Source of the DNA: Chryseobacterium echinoideorum
GTDB taxonomy: Bacteria > Bacteroidota > Bacteroidia > Flavobacteriales > Weeksellaceae
DNA length: 64,000 nucleotides
Direction: 5' to 3'
Assembly: GCF_007474535.1 (NCBI RefSeq)
Contig: NZ_VKNW01000009.1
Location: forward strand, 62,001-126,000
Shown here: piece after piece, positions 42,673 to 51,122 of the stretch
Layout of the letters: each line of letters begins with the position of its first letter
Numbering within the stretch: the first letter of the stretch is position 1
Translations under genes and position numbers: made by a program
Notes under the pieces: generated by a model
Told to the model about the DNA's origin: nothing
The model's database searches: none
The model's input: only the letters and a program-made list of their open reading frames with translations

Positions 42673-43416
42673 CTAGTTTAATAGCCAGTCGTACCCTTTT
42701 TCTTCCAGTTCCAAAGCAAGAGATTTGTCACCGGTTTTGATGATTTTCCCATTGGCTAAAACGTGAACGAAGTCAGGTTGAATATAATTCAATAATCTTT
42801 GATAATGCGTAATTAAAAGAACTCCATTACCTTCATTTTTAAAAGTATTTACGCCGTCTGCTACAATTCTTAAAGCGTCAATATCCAAGCCTGAATCGGT
42901 TTCGTCAAGAATTGCCAATTTCGGATTGAGCATCATCATCTGGAAGATTTCATTTCTTTTCTTCTCACCTCCTGAAAACCCTTCATTCAATGATCTGGAA
43001 AGGAAATCTTTTTTGATGCCTAATTTTTCCGACTTTTCACGAATCATTGCCAACATTTCCTTTGCAGGCATTTCATCCAATCCGTTGGCTTTTCTTGTTT
43101 CGTTTACTGCAGCTTTAATAAAATTAGTCACAGAAACTCCCGGAATTTCTACGGGATATTGAAAAGAAAGGAAAATTCCTTTGTGGGCTCTTTCTTCAGG
43201 AGCGTCTTCAATAATGTTTTCTCCTTCGAAAATGATTTCACCTTCAGTTACTTCGTAATCTTCTTTTCCTGCAATTACAGATGAAAGGGTAGACTTACCG
43301 GCACCGTTTGGTCCCATAATGGCGTGGACTTCGCCTGGTTTTATTTCAAGATTGATACCTTTTAAAATTTGTGCGCCATCTTCAATTCTGGCGTGTAAGT
43401 TTTTAATATTAAGCAT
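42673..43416 (-). CDS. sufC: SUF system ATPase SufC
   Basis: The ABC-type ATPase of the SufBCD complex, 247 residues. Walker A GPNGAGKST near 36, the Q-loop SFQYPVEIPG near 86, the signature FSGGEKKRNEIFQMM near 148 and Walker B KLAILDETDSGLD near 164 are all intact. The H-loop LLITHYQRLLNY near 200 completes the site. It powers cluster assembly on SufB and SufD. It is separated from sufB by a 131-bp gap that holds a palindromic repeat. Confidence 0.96.
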   Translation of the reverse strand: MLNIKNLHARIEDGAQILKGINLEIKPGEVHAIMGPNGAGKSTLSSVIAGKEDYEVTEGEIIFEGENIIEDAPEERAHKGIFLSFQYPVEIPGVSVTNFIKAAVNETRKANGLDEMPAKEMLAMIREKSEKLGIKKDFLSRSLNEGFSGGEKKRNEIFQMMMLNPKLAILDETDSGLDIDALRIVADGVNTFKNEGNGVLLITHYQRLLNYIQPDFVHVLANGKIIKTGDKSLALELEEKGYDWLLN

Positions 43417-43445
43417 TATATATGTTTAAAACTTTTATAATTTAT

Positions 43446-43520
43446 TTTTGTCATTTCGAAAAAGAAGAAATCTTTTAGTGAGATTCTTCACTCCGCTTTA
43501 CTTCATTCAGAATGACAAAA
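43446..43520. repeat. Palindromic intergenic repeat between sufB and sufC
   Basis: About 75 bp with terminal inverted repeats TTTTGTCATTTC (43446 on) and GAATGACAAAA (43510-43520), and an interior AGATTCTTCACTCCGCTT. A related fragment occurs at 7055-7076. It could form a long hairpin in the sufB-sufC transcript. Confidence 0.65.
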
Positions 43521-43547
43521 TAATGTCAGACTTGATGAAATTAAATT

Positions 43548-44996
43548 TTATCCTACAGAGCCTTCCAAAGAAATTTCTAATAATTTCTGAGCTTCTATAG
43601 CAAACTCCATTGGAAGTTTGTTGAGAACCTCTTTGCTAAAACCATTTACAATTAAGGCAATAGCTCTTTCAGTATCAATTCCTCTCTGGTTGCAGTAGAA
43701 AATCTGATCTTCTCCGATTTTTGAGGTGGTTGCTTCGTGTTCCAATTGCGCAGTGGGATCTTTGATTTCAATGTAAGGAAACGTATGTGCTCCACATTCG
43801 TTACCCATCAATAATGAGTCGCACTGTGAGAAGTTTCTAGCTCCTTTTGCAGAAGGCATTACTTTTACCAATCCTCTATATGAATTTTGAGATTTTCCAG
43901 CAGATATTCCTTTAGAAATAATGGTTGATTTTGTATTCTTTCCTATGTGAATCATCTTTGTTCCTGTATCGGCATACTGATGATTATTGGTTACTGCGAT
44001 AGAGTAGAACTCACCAATAGAGCCATCTCCTTTCAGGATACAAGAAGGGTATTTCCATGTTACTGCAGAGCCTGTTTCAACCTGAGTCCAAGAAATTTTT
44101 GCTCTTCTTTCACAAAGTCCTCTTTTGGTCACGAAATTAAAAACACCGCCTTTTCCTTCTTCATTTCCGGGATACCAGTTTTGAACGGTAGAATATTTAA
44201 TTTCAGCATCATCTAAAGCAATCAACTCCACTACGGCAGCATGAAGCTGATTTTCGTCTCGCGACGGAGCTGTACAACCTTCAAGGTATGAAACGTAACT
44301 TCCTTCATCTGCAATTACAAGCGTTCTTTCAAACTGTCCTGTTCCTGCCTGATTGATACGGAAGTATGTGGATAATTCCATCGGACATCTTACCCCTTTT
44401 GGAATGTAGCAGAAGCTTCCGTCTGAAAACACTGCCGAATTCAAAGCGGCATAAAAGTTGTCTCCTCTCGGAACTACTTTTCCAAGATATTTCTTAACCA
44501 GATCGGGGTGGTTTTTAATTGCTTCTGAAATCGAACAAAAGATAATGCCTTTCTCTGCCAATGTATCCTGAAATGTTGTTTTCACAGAAACAGAATCCAT
44601 GACGATGTCAACAGCAACTCCGGAAAGTCTTTTTTGCTCTTCAATATTGATTCCTAATTTCTCGAAAGTTTTCAATAATTCAGGATCTACTTCATCCAAA
44701 CTGTTTAATTCCGGTTTTGTTTTTGGCGCAGCATAATATTTAATCGCCTGAAAATCTGGCTTTTCGTATTTGATGTTTGCCCATTCAGGCTCCACCATTT
44801 TCAACCAGATTTTAAAAGATTCCAGACGCCATTCTGTCATCCACTCCGGCTCTTCTTTTTTTGCGGAAATAGCGCGGACGATATCTTCATTTAAACCAGT
44901 TGGGAAATCTTCGTAATCAATTTTGGTTTCCCAGCCAAATTCGTATTTTTTATTTTCCAGATCGACTCTAAGGTCGTCTTCAGTATATTTACTCAT
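43548..44996 (-). CDS. sufB: Fe-S cluster assembly protein SufB
   Basis: The main scaffold of the SUF system, 482 residues. The beta-helix core includes [39 protein letters not shown] near 226, and [20 protein letters not shown] near 267. [13 protein letters not shown]-like [20 protein letters not shown] near 412 and FYCNQRGI contain the residues proposed to bind the nascent cluster. It precedes sufC and follows sufA. Length and motifs are complete. Confidence 0.96.
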   Translation of the reverse strand: MSKYTEDDLRVDLENKKYEFGWETKIDYEDFPTGLNEDIVRAISAKKEEPEWMTEWRLESFKIWLKMVEPEWANIKYEKPDFQAIKYYAAPKTKPELNSLDEVDPELLKTFEKLGINIEEQKRLSGVAVDIVMDSVSVKTTFQDTLAEKGIIFCSISEAIKNHPDLVKKYLGKVVPRGDNFYAALNSAVFSDGSFCYIPKGVRCPMELSTYFRINQAGTGQFERTLVIADEGSYVSYLEGCTAPSRDENQLHAAVVELIALDDAEIKYSTVQNWYPGNEEGKGGVFNFVTKRGLCERRAKISWTQVETGSAVTWKYPSCILKGDGSIGEFYSIAVTNNHQYADTGTKMIHIGKNTKSTIISKGISAGKSQNSYRGLVKVMPSAKGARNFSQCDSLLMGNECGAHTFPYIEIKDPTAQLEHEATTSKIGEDQIFYCNQRGIDTERAIALIVNGFSKEVLNKLPMEFAIEAQKLLEISLEGSVG

Positions 44997-45072
44997 TTTG
45001 ATGTTTTTTAGACTTTAGATAGATTGTAGATTTCGCAGAATACTACTTTCCCAATCTGACTCTAATTTCTAA

Positions 45073-45402
45073 TTATAAAGAAAAACTCTCTCCACAACCA
45101 CACGTTCTGGATGCATTCGGATTATTGAAAACAAATCCTTTTCCATTTAAACCTCCGGAATATTCTAAAATGGTACCTGCCAGATAAAGTATAGATTTTT
45201 TTTCGACAACTATTTTAATTCCGTTATCTTCAAAAATCTGATCGGTTTCTTCTTTTTTATTATCAAAACCCAAAACATACTCTAGACCTGAACATCCACC
45301 ACTTTTTACCCCAACTCTTATATAATCTTCAGCAGGGTTAAAGCCGTCTTCTGTCATCAGCTGAACTGCTTTTACCTTTGCCTGATCTGAAACCTTTATC
45401 AT
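45073..45402 (-). CDS. sufA: SufA/IscA-type Fe-S carrier protein
   Basis: An A-type carrier of 109 residues that passes clusters to apo-proteins. The three cysteines are in place: GGCSGLEYVLGF near residue 37 and RTCGCGESFSL at the C-terminus. It is the first gene of the suf operon, followed 76 bases later by sufB. A candidate -7 box lies at 45431-45438. Confidence 0.92.
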   Translation of the reverse strand: MIKVSDQAKVKAVQLMTEDGFNPAEDYIRVGVKSGGCSGLEYVLGFDNKKEETDQIFEDNGIKIVVEKKSILYLAGTILEYSGGLNGKGFVFNNPNASRTCGCGESFSL

Positions 45403-45430
45403 TGTATTTATTTAGAATGATTTAATTATG

Positions 45431-45438
45431 CAAAAATA
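45431..45438 (-). promoter_or_regulatory. Candidate -7 promoter box of the suf operon
   Basis: The minus strand reads TATTTTTG, matching TAnnTTTG, 28 bases before the sufA start. No clear -33 element. Confidence 0.4.
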
Positions 45439-45508
45439 CGAACAATTATTAGGAAATAAAAATTAGCATTTTTATTTTGCCTATATTTATGATTGATAGC
45501 TTTAACTT

Positions 45509-45516
45509 TACGTTTG
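45509..45516 (+). promoter_or_regulatory. Candidate -7 promoter box of the GLPGLI gene
   Basis: TACGTTTG matches TAnnTTTG, 33 bases before the ATG at 45550. Confidence 0.4.
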
Positions 45517-45549
45517 TTTTAAAATCAAAAGACTAAATAAGTTATATAA

Positions 45550-46377
45550 ATGAAAAAAACAGGATTTGCTGCATTGATACTCATTGTGCAGCTTTCTTTT
45601 GCCCAAACCAACAGGTTTGTTTATCAGGTTACAATGAAACCTAATGCGGAAGATAAAAATGATATTAAAATTGAAAATGCATATCTTGATATTGCAGCCG
45701 AAAAATCTATGTTCTACTCCGAAAACAGAATAAAAAGAGATTCTGTATTGCGAGCTAATTTCCAAAGTAACGGTGCGAGGGGTTTTAACAGGGAACAAAT
45801 GCAAAGTCTTAGATCTTCTATTAATTATTCAATCGAGAAAAACAAAAAAGATCAGAAAACAATTTATAAAGACCGTATTGGCAGAGATATTTATTCTTAT
45901 GAAGAAGAGAGACCTGTAGAGTGGAGAATTTTATCTGAAACTACAAAAATTGGAGATTATAAAGTACAAAAAGCTGAAACTGATTTTGCCGGCAGAAAAT
46001 GGACGGCTTGGTTTACAACAGATCTTCCGTATCAGGACGGGCCGTATAAATTCAACGGGTTGCCGGGATTGATTGTGAAAGTTGAAGATGCTAAAGGGGA
46101 TTATTCATTTGATTTGATGAAAAACTATAAAATTTCAGATTTTCCGGAAATGAATCAGTTTGGAAATGTTATTAAAGTGAAACGTAAAGACTACATCAAA
46201 CAGCAGCAGAAATTTATTTCCGATCCAATGTCATTTATGAGTCAGTCTGCAGGAGGAATAGCTCCGCCAATGAGAGGAGGGGGAAACCGGAATCAAAATC
46301 CCGCAGAAATGCGAAAAAGAATGGAGGACAGAATAAAAGAAGAGATAAAAAATAACAGTAATCCTATTGAATTATAA
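45550..46377 (+). CDS. GLPGLI family protein
   Basis: 275 residues with signal peptide MKKTGFAALILIVQLSFAQ and the name-giving motif FNGLPGLIVKVED near 173. This family is abundant in Flavobacteriia and often paired with TonB-dependent receptors; its function is unknown and no receptor is adjacent here. The start of the mature part (RFVYQVTMKPN) and WTAWFTTDLPYQDGPY are also typical. The C-terminus is Gly/Arg/Asn-rich. Confidence 0.9.
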   Translation: MKKTGFAALILIVQLSFAQTNRFVYQVTMKPNAEDKNDIKIENAYLDIAAEKSMFYSENRIKRDSVLRANFQSNGARGFNREQMQSLRSSINYSIEKNKKDQKTIYKDRIGRDIYSYEEERPVEWRILSETTKIGDYKVQKAETDFAGRKWTAWFTTDLPYQDGPYKFNGLPGLIVKVEDAKGDYSFDLMKNYKISDFPEMNQFGNVIKVKRKDYIKQQQKFISDPMSFMSQSAGGIAPPMRGGGNRNQNPAEMRKRMEDRIKEEIKNNSNPIEL

Positions 46378-46391
46378 TTGTATTAATAAAA

Positions 46392-46417
46392 AAACCTGTC
46401 GAAAAAACGACAGGTTT
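46392..46417. terminator. Bidirectional terminator between the GLPGLI gene and rplY
   Basis: AAACCTGTCG (46392-46401) and CGACAGGTTT (46408-46417) form a 10-bp stem with an A6 loop. Confidence 0.85.
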
Positions 46418-46440
46418 AATTATTTAGAGTAAGAAAAATC

Positions 46441-47076
46441 TTATTCTGCTGCAGTAGTTTCTTCGGCTGCTGGAGCTTCTCCTTCTACTTCATCTTCATC
46501 GTCATCTTGTGCTGCTGCACCTCCTTTCATTGCGTTTCTAGACATCTTAACAGCTACAACAACTGCGTTGTCAGGATGCATAAAAGAATATCCTTCAGTT
46601 TTAATATCGCCAACATAAAGTTTGTTACCAATTTTCAAAGGAGTAACGTCTACCACGATCTCGTCAGGTAAGTTGGCAGGTAAAGCTTTTACTTTCAGTT
46701 TTCTAAAAGACTGACGAAGAGCACCACCAGCTACAACACCTTTAGAACGACCAGTGATTCTTACAGGAACTTCCATGATAACAGGCTTGTCGTCTGATAA
46801 TCTGTAAAAATCTGCGTGAATAATTTTGTCTGTAATCGGGTGAAACTGAATATCCTGAAGAACAGCCGGAATTGTTTGACCATCAACCTCAATAGATACC
46901 GTGTGTGCTTCAGGAGTATATACCAAACCTTTGAAAGATTTCTCCGTTGCAGAGAAGTTCAAGGGCTCGCCGCCTCCGTAAACAACACAAGGAACTAATT
47001 CAGCATCACGTAAAGCTTTTGTAGACTTTTTGCCCACGCTTTCTCTTTTTGTACCTTGAATTGTAATAGATTTCAT
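46441..47076 (-). CDS. rplY: 50S ribosomal protein L25/general stress protein Ctc
   Basis: Binds 5S rRNA in the large ribosomal subunit. 211 residues in the two-domain CTC form: an N-terminal 5S-binding domain ([20 protein letters not shown], then [15 protein letters not shown] near 75) and a C-terminal beta domain ([40 protein letters not shown]). The tail is acidic and Ala/Glu-rich. It follows prs by 56 bases, the common prs-rplY pairing. Confidence 0.95.
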   Translation of the reverse strand: MKSITIQGTKRESVGKKSTKALRDAELVPCVVYGGGEPLNFSATEKSFKGLVYTPEAHTVSIEVDGQTIPAVLQDIQFHPITDKIIHADFYRLSDDKPVIMEVPVRITGRSKGVVAGGALRQSFRKLKVKALPANLPDEIVVDVTPLKIGNKLYVGDIKTEGYSFMHPDNAVVVAVKMSRNAMKGGAAAQDDDEDEVEGEAPAAEETTAAE

Positions 47077-47132
47077 TTATAAAAAATTTAAAAAATTGTT
47101 TTCAATTTAATTTGCAATAGCCTGTCTTTGAG

Positions 47133-48071
47133 TTAAATAACAAACTTGCTGCTGATTGATTGGTGCTCGTGCACCATCTTCATCACGTCTGCAAATAATG
47201 GGGCGCAAGATAACACTTTTATTTTAGATGACAAAGATGTTTTTACAGGAATTGAGTCAGTTACAATTACTTCCAGTAATTTTGAATTTTGAATGTTATC
47301 ATAAGCTTTTCCTGAAAGTACTCCGTGAGTTGCCATTGCCCTCACAGATTTTGCTCCTTTTTCTATTAAAATATCTGCAGCTTTACAAAGTGTACCCGCA
47401 GTATCAATCATATCATCAATCAGGATGACATTTTTCCCTTCCACATCTCCAATCAGAAACATTTCTTCTACTACATTTGCTTTTTTTCTTTCCTTGTAAG
47501 CGATTACAACATCTGCTCCTAAGTGACCGGCATAATTTTTTGCTCTTTTTGCACCTCCCATATCCGGAGACGCAATAGTAAGGTTGTCCAGATTTAAGTC
47601 TTTGATGTAATCAACAAAGATTGTAGAAGCATACAAATGATCCACAGGGATTTCAAAGAATCCCTGAATCTGGTCTGCATGCAGATCCATTGTCATAATT
47701 CTTGTTGCCCCGGCTGCTGTTAGAAGGTTAGCGACCAATTTTGCCCCGATAGGAGCTCTTGGCTTATCCTTTCTGTCTTGTCTTGCCAGTCCGAAATAAG
47801 GAAGTACAACAGTGATACTTTTTGCAGAAGCTCTTTTAGCTGCATCAATCATTAGAAGTAGTTCTAAAAGATTGTCTGCTGGTGGAAACGTAGACCCGAT
47901 AAGGAATACTCTTCCTCCTCTTACGGATTCGTCCAAAACAGGCTCAAACTCTCCGTCGCTGAACTCCTGAATGATTATTTTTCCTAATTCTTTCCCATAA
48001 TGCTGGGCGATTTTTTCTGCAAGATCCTTGCTTGTTCTTGTTGAAAACAGATAACTTTGTTGATCAGCCAT
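47133..48071 (-). CDS. prs: Ribose-phosphate pyrophosphokinase
   Basis: Makes phosphoribosyl pyrophosphate from ribose 5-phosphate and ATP, feeding purine, pyrimidine, His and Trp synthesis. 312 residues. FSDGEFEPVLDESVRGGRVF near 38, PYFGLARQDRKDKPRAPIGA near 91 (ATP-binding flexible region), DLHADQIQGFF near 127 (Mg-binding His/Asp), and the PRPP loop VILIDDMIDTAGTLCKA near 216 are all conserved. The promoter and the terminator of the upstream GDSL gene overlap in the intervening 84 bases. Confidence 0.96.
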   Translation of the reverse strand: MADQQSYLFSTRTSKDLAEKIAQHYGKELGKIIIQEFSDGEFEPVLDESVRGGRVFLIGSTFPPADNLLELLLMIDAAKRASAKSITVVLPYFGLARQDRKDKPRAPIGAKLVANLLTAAGATRIMTMDLHADQIQGFFEIPVDHLYASTIFVDYIKDLNLDNLTIASPDMGGAKRAKNYAGHLGADVVIAYKERKKANVVEEMFLIGDVEGKNVILIDDMIDTAGTLCKAADILIEKGAKSVRAMATHGVLSGKAYDNIQNSKLLEVIVTDSIPVKTSLSSKIKVLSCAPLFADVMKMVHEHQSISSKFVI

Positions 48072-48091
48072 TTTTACTTTTTAAGATTGTG

Positions 48092-48120
48092 CAAATTTAA
48101 AAAAAAACCACAAGAATCAA
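48092..48120 (-). promoter_or_regulatory. Promoter of prs
   Basis: On the minus strand TTG (48118-48120), an 18-base spacer and TAAATTTG (48092-48099) fit the Bacteroidota consensus, about 21 bases before the start. It overlaps the terminator at 48106-48130. Confidence 0.5.
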
Positions 48121-48130
48121 TCCTGTGGTT
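48106..48130 (-). terminator. Terminator of the porin-GDSL transcript
   Basis: AACCACA (48106-48112) pairs with TGTGGTT (48124-48130), followed on the minus strand by a long T run (48099-48107). Confidence 0.75.
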
Positions 48131-48155
48131 TCTAAGTTTTTATATTTCCTGTATT

Positions 48156-49595
48156 TTATGGGAATGTTACGCCTGAATATTTGTTGGAATCAACCTGTGG
48201 TAAAGTAGATTTATACTTCGCATTAATTGACTTAATAAATTCATTGGCAACAATAGCGTATCCTCTGCCTGTAAGGTGAACTCCGTCCAAAGAGAATGCT
48301 CCTCCTGTAACAAATGTTGCAGTGTATTTTACTCCGTTCCATACAATTCCTGATTTGGAATTTAGCTCTATCATTTTTGCATTCATGTCTACAAACGCAA
48401 GATCTTTAGAATCGGCTAGAGACTTAATCGTTGTGTTATAAGATGCTGTTGCGGCTAAAACTTTCGCTGCTTCCATTTCTGTAAGTACAAGTTTATCTTC
48501 CAAAGGAACAGAGGTTCCTCCTCCGGCTTGAGGGTTAAGAACAGCGCTTGCAGTTAATAAAATATAATCCTTTGCAGTGGTTTGTCTATATTTCGGTAAT
48601 CCGGGAACAGGTGATAAATCTTTATCTACGATAACGGCTCCGTTAGCAACAGCTCCTGCAGTGAATTTTATTAATCTTTTTTGATATTCAGCATCGTTGA
48701 TGGCGCCTAAAGCTTTTGCCTGTGCTAATCCTGCATTATACGTAGCATATCCTCCATTTAATTGAGAAACCTGTGCTTCTGTAAGGTTGGTGAGAGGCAT
48801 TGCCGGAACTCTTGTGAAGAAAGGCACATTGGTTACACTTGGGATGTTTGCAATTACTCCTTTTCTTGTAGTTCCTGCAGGAAATAATGTATTGATTAAA
48901 GCAGTGTAAGTGCTTGTAAAGCCAACTCCCGCAGTTCCGTCAACTGGTGTAATCGGGTTTGAGCCGTCACCTCCTGAAGTTGCGTATCCTAAAACATCAT
49001 TTGCGCCTATCCATAAAGATATAAAGGTTGGGTTTTGAGCTAATGCGTCTCCTACTACAGAAGATGTTGAAGGATTAGATGCAAACCTTACAAAATATGG
49101 ATTAGCGAGACCTAATGAAAGTCCTGCGGGATTTCCATAACCAGGAGCTAATAAATGTGATACTTTTGCTCCCGGAACTCCCATATTTTGGTATGGACCT
49201 CCTGAAGAAATATTATCTAGTGCTGCAGCAGGTGAATTGGGAACAGGGCTAAGTGCTCCATTAACCATTTTTAATTCTAATTTGCCAGGAAAACCAGGAA
49301 TTCCGATAAATCCTCCAACGTTATTAGGCATCATTGGCTGTTTGAACTCACCGCCTCCTGCAAGTTTCATTTGCATCGAAAGCATACTTGGGTAAGATTC
49401 CTTTTGTCCATCACTATAAAGGGCGCCATCTCTGTAACCGGAAGTCAATGAGTTTCCTAAAGCGACATATGTTGTAAAATCTGCCTCACCTTTGGTCACA
49501 ACTACGTCTTGCACATCGGTATCAAAATCTGTTTCGCAGCTCGTTGTGAAAAACAAGGCAGAAACAGCAAGTGTAGATATTATTATTTTTTTCAT
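48156..49595 (-). CDS. SGNH/GDSL-family hydrolase lipoprotein
   Basis: 479 residues with a lipoprotein signal (MKKIIISTLAVSALFFTTSC). Esterase blocks are visible: YVALGNSLTSGYRDGAL near 44 (nucleophile Ser in GNSLT), SLWIGANDVLGYAT near 193 (block III GAND) and DGVHLTGRGYAIVANEF near 435 (Asp-His pair). It likely hydrolyses lipid or glycan esters in the envelope. It starts 9 bases after the FadL-type porin gene, a pairing common in Bacteroidota that suggests lipid uptake and hydrolysis. Confidence 0.88.
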   Translation of the reverse strand: MKKIIISTLAVSALFFTTSCETDFDTDVQDVVVTKGEADFTTYVALGNSLTSGYRDGALYSDGQKESYPSMLSMQMKLAGGGEFKQPMMPNNVGGFIGIPGFPGKLELKMVNGALSPVPNSPAAALDNISSGGPYQNMGVPGAKVSHLLAPGYGNPAGLSLGLANPYFVRFASNPSTSSVVGDALAQNPTFISLWIGANDVLGYATSGGDGSNPITPVDGTAGVGFTSTYTALINTLFPAGTTRKGVIANIPSVTNVPFFTRVPAMPLTNLTEAQVSQLNGGYATYNAGLAQAKALGAINDAEYQKRLIKFTAGAVANGAVIVDKDLSPVPGLPKYRQTTAKDYILLTASAVLNPQAGGGTSVPLEDKLVLTEMEAAKVLAATASYNTTIKSLADSKDLAFVDMNAKMIELNSKSGIVWNGVKYTATFVTGGAFSLDGVHLTGRGYAIVANEFIKSINAKYKSTLPQVDSNKYSGVTFP

Positions 49596-49604
49596 ATTTA
49601 TTAA

Positions 49605-50843
49605 TTAAAAAGCGTTATAAGATAATCCAAGACCAAAATAGAATGCTTTTGCTTTAGCCTGTCCATAGAAACCAAGGTTAGAATTTTTTACATCTCTCGC
49701 CTGCGGCATTGCATAACCTCCTGCAACATCAACTCCGAATTGTTTTAGTTTAAATCCAAGCCCTCCTGTTACAACATAAGTGTTGAATGAAGGAGTTTCC
49801 GGAATGAAATTTTCATCAGAATAAGGTGATTCGTCATAATATGCTCCAAGGCGACCGTAGATCATATTGGTAAATGCATATTGTGTTCCCAGTCTGAAAG
49901 TTTTTGCATTTCTGAAGTTTTTAGGGGAAACCAAAACTGTAGGATCTGCCTGATTTCCGATAGGTGCATTAGCAAAGTCTAAAGTAAGCTTGCTGTATCT
50001 TTGCCATCCGTGGTAGTTAAAATCTGCAGAAATAAGCCATTTAGGAGTAACCTTATAAGTCATACCGATGGTGTATTCTTCTACAAGTGGTAAGGTTGCA
50101 GTAAAACTGTCTTTTCCTTCAGCATTAAGACCCAAAAGTCCGTTTACAGTATTTTGAGCAGGGACTCTGAAAGTTGCTGTACCATTTTTAGCTTTCATAT
50201 CAACAGGAGAACGATAAGCAATACTTACATCAAGCTTAGGGTCGGGTCTGAAATAGAATCCGAAACCATATCCATGTCCGCTTGCTTTATCATCATTAAT
50301 GTTAACTGTTCCGCTGAATTGAGTGACTGCTTTATCCCAGTCTACTTTTCCTTTGGCGTAAATATAACTTGCCCCGAACGAAAGCCAGTCTGCCATCTTT
50401 ACGGAAACCATCGGCTGGAAATAAAAACTTTTCAACTCAAGTTTTTGCACAAGCTCTTTACCTTCCCAATCATTTGGATACTGAATTGTACTTCCGAAAG
50501 GAGTGGTAAAACTGAAACCAACTGATAAATTTTTAATAGGTCTGTAAGCAATAGCTGCATAAATAGGCGTTCCAAGAGGATTGTCTGTTTCTGTGCTTGT
50601 TAAAGTATTCAGGTTTTGAAAAGTTACTTTATTGCTTGCTCCGAAACCTCCTGCAACAATACTTAGTTTTGACGGAATGAATGACATCCCTGCAGGGTTG
50701 AAGAACGCTACACTTGCATCTTCAGCATGGGCACTTGTGTGTGCCATTGCCAATTGCTTTACACCTTGCAAAGAAACTCTGAAGCCCCCTGCATAAGATA
50801 AAACACCAGCTAATAAAGCGGTTGATATTAATATTTTTTTCAT
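49605..50843 (-). CDS. OmpP1/FadL-family outer-membrane transporter
   Basis: A 412-residue beta-barrel with signal peptide MKKILISTALLAGVLSYAGG. FRVSLQGVKQLAMAHTSAHA and VAFFNPAGMSFIP are the family N-terminal hatch and NPAG motif. FGSTIQYPNDWEGKELVQK, ITYGMTYKVTPKWLISADFNYHGW-like strands and the terminal aromatic FYFGLGLSYNAF support barrel insertion. FadL proteins pass long-chain fatty acids or other hydrophobic compounds. It is the first gene of a two-gene unit with the GDSL hydrolase. Confidence 0.88.
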   Translation of the reverse strand: MKKILISTALLAGVLSYAGGFRVSLQGVKQLAMAHTSAHAEDASVAFFNPAGMSFIPSKLSIVAGGFGASNKVTFQNLNTLTSTETDNPLGTPIYAAIAYRPIKNLSVGFSFTTPFGSTIQYPNDWEGKELVQKLELKSFYFQPMVSVKMADWLSFGASYIYAKGKVDWDKAVTQFSGTVNINDDKASGHGYGFGFYFRPDPKLDVSIAYRSPVDMKAKNGTATFRVPAQNTVNGLLGLNAEGKDSFTATLPLVEEYTIGMTYKVTPKWLISADFNYHGWQRYSKLTLDFANAPIGNQADPTVLVSPKNFRNAKTFRLGTQYAFTNMIYGRLGAYYDESPYSDENFIPETPSFNTYVVTGGLGFKLKQFGVDVAGGYAMPQARDVKNSNLGFYGQAKAKAFYFGLGLSYNAF

Positions 50844-50862
50844 AGACTATTATTATATAAGT

Positions 50863-50870
50863 CAAATATA
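50863..50870 (-). promoter_or_regulatory. Candidate -7 promoter box of the porin-GDSL transcript
   Basis: The minus strand reads TATATTTG, matching TAnnTTTG, 19 bases before the porin start. The rest of the gap to 51122 shows only AT-rich sequence and further TAnnTTTG matches for ricT (51061-51068 and 51094-51101). Confidence 0.4.
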
Positions 50871-51122
50871 AAGTTATTTTGAATACGTCTGTTAATATTT
50901 CTTAATATTTTAAACATCGGATTAAAAGAAAGCTATGTTTAAAATAGTATTTTCAATCAAAAATCATGCAATTGTCTGTATTAATGATTGTTATTAATGT
51001 TTTTATTACAATAAAAATAGATTTGTTTAATCTTAAACAAAGTAAGAAATTAATATTTAGTACATTTGGAAATGCTATAAAGATAAAAATCAATAAATTT
51101 GCAAGATTAAATAAATTATAAT

